DNA from: an uncultured Erysipelotrichaceae bacterium
GTDB lineage: Bacteria > Bacillota_I > Bacilli_A > Erysipelotrichales > Erysipelotrichaceae
Direction: 5' to 3'
Assembly (NCBI GenBank): GCA_937893115.1
Contig: CALBGK010000232.1
Coordinates: 1 to 5,832 of the forward strand
DNA: 5,832 bases
Shown in pieces: positions 4,973 to 5,832 of this stretch (its first letter is position 1; every line of letters begins with the position of its first letter). The notes under the pieces are model-generated. The model was not told the DNA's origin, searched no databases, and was given only the letters and a program-made list of their open reading frames with translations. The translations under genes were made by a program, and so were the position numbers.

Positions 4973-5832
4973 ATGAAAATTGTAATGGTCGCCGGAGGTA
5001 GTGGAGGGCATATTTATCCCGCATTGACTCTGGCTAGAGAATGTATAGACAAGGGCCACGATGTCTTTTTTATCGGGGCCAATGATAGAATGGAGAAGGA
5101 AGTTATACCGGCTAGTGGTTTTGAATTTATCGGTTTAGATATGAAGACTACTAGAGGTGGTTTTTTACAAAAAGTTAAAAGTGTCTTATCTTTAGTTAGT
5201 AGCTATTTTAAAGCTAAGAAGATATTAAAAGAAGACGATGTCGATATCGTAATTGGCTTTGGCAATTATATTTCGGTTCCAGTCTTATTAGCTGCTCGCA
5301 CTTTAAAGATCAAAACTGTAATTCACGAACAGAATTCATATGTTGGGAGGGCTAATCGTTTCTTGGATGAAAAAGTTGATTTAGTCATTGGTTCTTATGA
5401 AGAAAATCTTAAACAATTCAAAAATAAGAATCTCGCAATAATTGGCAATCCTCAATCATCCGTAGCTATCAGGACACTTAAAGATGATGACTATTTAAAG
5501 ACATTTGACTTAGACCCAAATAAAAAGACCTTAGTTATTTTTATGGGTTCTTTAGGTTCTGAAAGTGTCATGAAACATATTCTTGATTACTTTAAATTGA
5601 CTGATGGTTCTTATCAGATTCTTTATGCGACAGGAACAAAACACTACGATAGAGCCAAAGAATATGGTAATGACTATATTAAAGTTGTAGAACGCATTGA
5701 TGGTATAAAGGCGATGAAGGCGTCGACACTCTTGCTTTCAAGGGCAGGAGCTACTACCTTGGCTGAAATTACAGCAGTGGGCATGCCAAGTATACTAATA
5801 CCTTCGCCCTATGTTCCTAATAATCATCAATT
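4973..5832 (+). CDS. murG: MurG, lipid II-forming N-acetylglucosaminyltransferase, 3' partial
   Basis: MurG transfers GlcNAc from UDP-GlcNAc to lipid I on the inner face of the membrane, making lipid II for peptidoglycan. The first 286 residues are present in one unbroken frame running off the window end; full-length proteins have about 355-365, so about 70-75 residues are missing. Motifs are the N-terminal glycine-rich GGSGGHIYPAL (8-18), GFGNYISVPVLLAA (95-108), HEQNSYVGRANR (118-129), GNP (158-160), the second glycine loop MGSLGSESV (191-199), and the UDP-GlcNAc-binding SRAGATTLAEITAVGMPSILIPSPYVPNNHQ region (256-286), with E265 matching the ribose-binding Glu. The second glycine loop departs from the common GGSxGA. 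There is no signal peptide, as expected for a peripheral membrane protein. The start has no clear ribosome site; a -10-like element lies 6 nt upstream. It shows that the organism makes a cell wall. Confidence 0.96.
   Translation, partial: MKIVMVAGGSGGHIYPALTLARECIDKGHDVFFIGANDRMEKEVIPASGFEFIGLDMKTTRGGFLQKVKSVLSLVSSYFKAKKILKEDDVDIVIGFGNYISVPVLLAARTLKIKTVIHEQNSYVGRANRFLDEKVDLVIGSYEENLKQFKNKNLAIIGNPQSSVAIRTLKDDDYLKTFDLDPNKKTLVIFMGSLGSESVMKHILDYFKLTDGSYQILYATGTKHYDRAKEYGNDYIKVVERIDGIKAMKASTLLLSRAGATTLAEITAVGMPSILIPSPYVPNNHQ

Overview
The window looks like chromosomal DNA from a low-GC, cell-wall-making member of the Bacillota (Firmicutes). The A+T-rich codons, the strong AAGGAG/GGAGG ribosome sites, the Firmicutes-style MurG motifs and a PTS of the mannose/fructose/sorbose family all point this way. 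A gut Erysipelotrichia or related Bacilli lineage is my best guess, but the sequence alone does not fix the genus.

Layout: (1) Bases 2-2083 hold the end of a sugar PTS operon on the + strand: IIB (5' end cut off by the window edge), IIC and IID, closed by a hairpin terminator at 2117-2152. (2) Bases 2164-2851 are a one-gene unit with its own extended -10 promoter. It encodes an uncharacterised membrane-anchored protein with a TPR-like helical region. (3) A bidirectional terminator at 2867-2907 separates it from a converging minus-strand pair. That pair is a 124-aa DtxR/MntR-type metal-responsive regulator (4236-4610) translationally coupled, through an ATGA overlap, to a GatZ/KbaZ/AgaZ-type tagatose-bisphosphate aldolase subunit (2926-4239). 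(4) Bases 4611-4673 form a compact divergent control region with a perfect 10-bp-arm palindrome between two face-to-face promoters. (5) On the right, on the + strand, lie a small two-helix membrane protein (4674-4940) and murG (4973 to the window edge, 3' end missing).

How the genes may fit together: the PTS would import and phosphorylate a sugar of the galactosamine/GalNAc/galactitol type. GatZ-like proteins support the class II aldolase that splits tagatose-1,6-bisphosphate at the end of such pathways. The sugar identity is inferred from this pairing and is not shown by the sequence. The unexpected part is that the aldolase subunit is wired to a metal-sensor regulator rather than to a sugar-responsive one.

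The most interesting signals are the palindrome that could let this regulator control both itself plus gatZ and the small membrane gene, and three genes (regulator, small membrane protein, murG) that lack a Shine-Dalgarno. Each of those three has a -10-like hexamer ending exactly 6 nt before its ATG, as expected for leaderless mRNAs. No RNA genes, mobile elements, CRISPR arrays or long repeats were seen, and no gene-free stretch exceeds about 120 bases.
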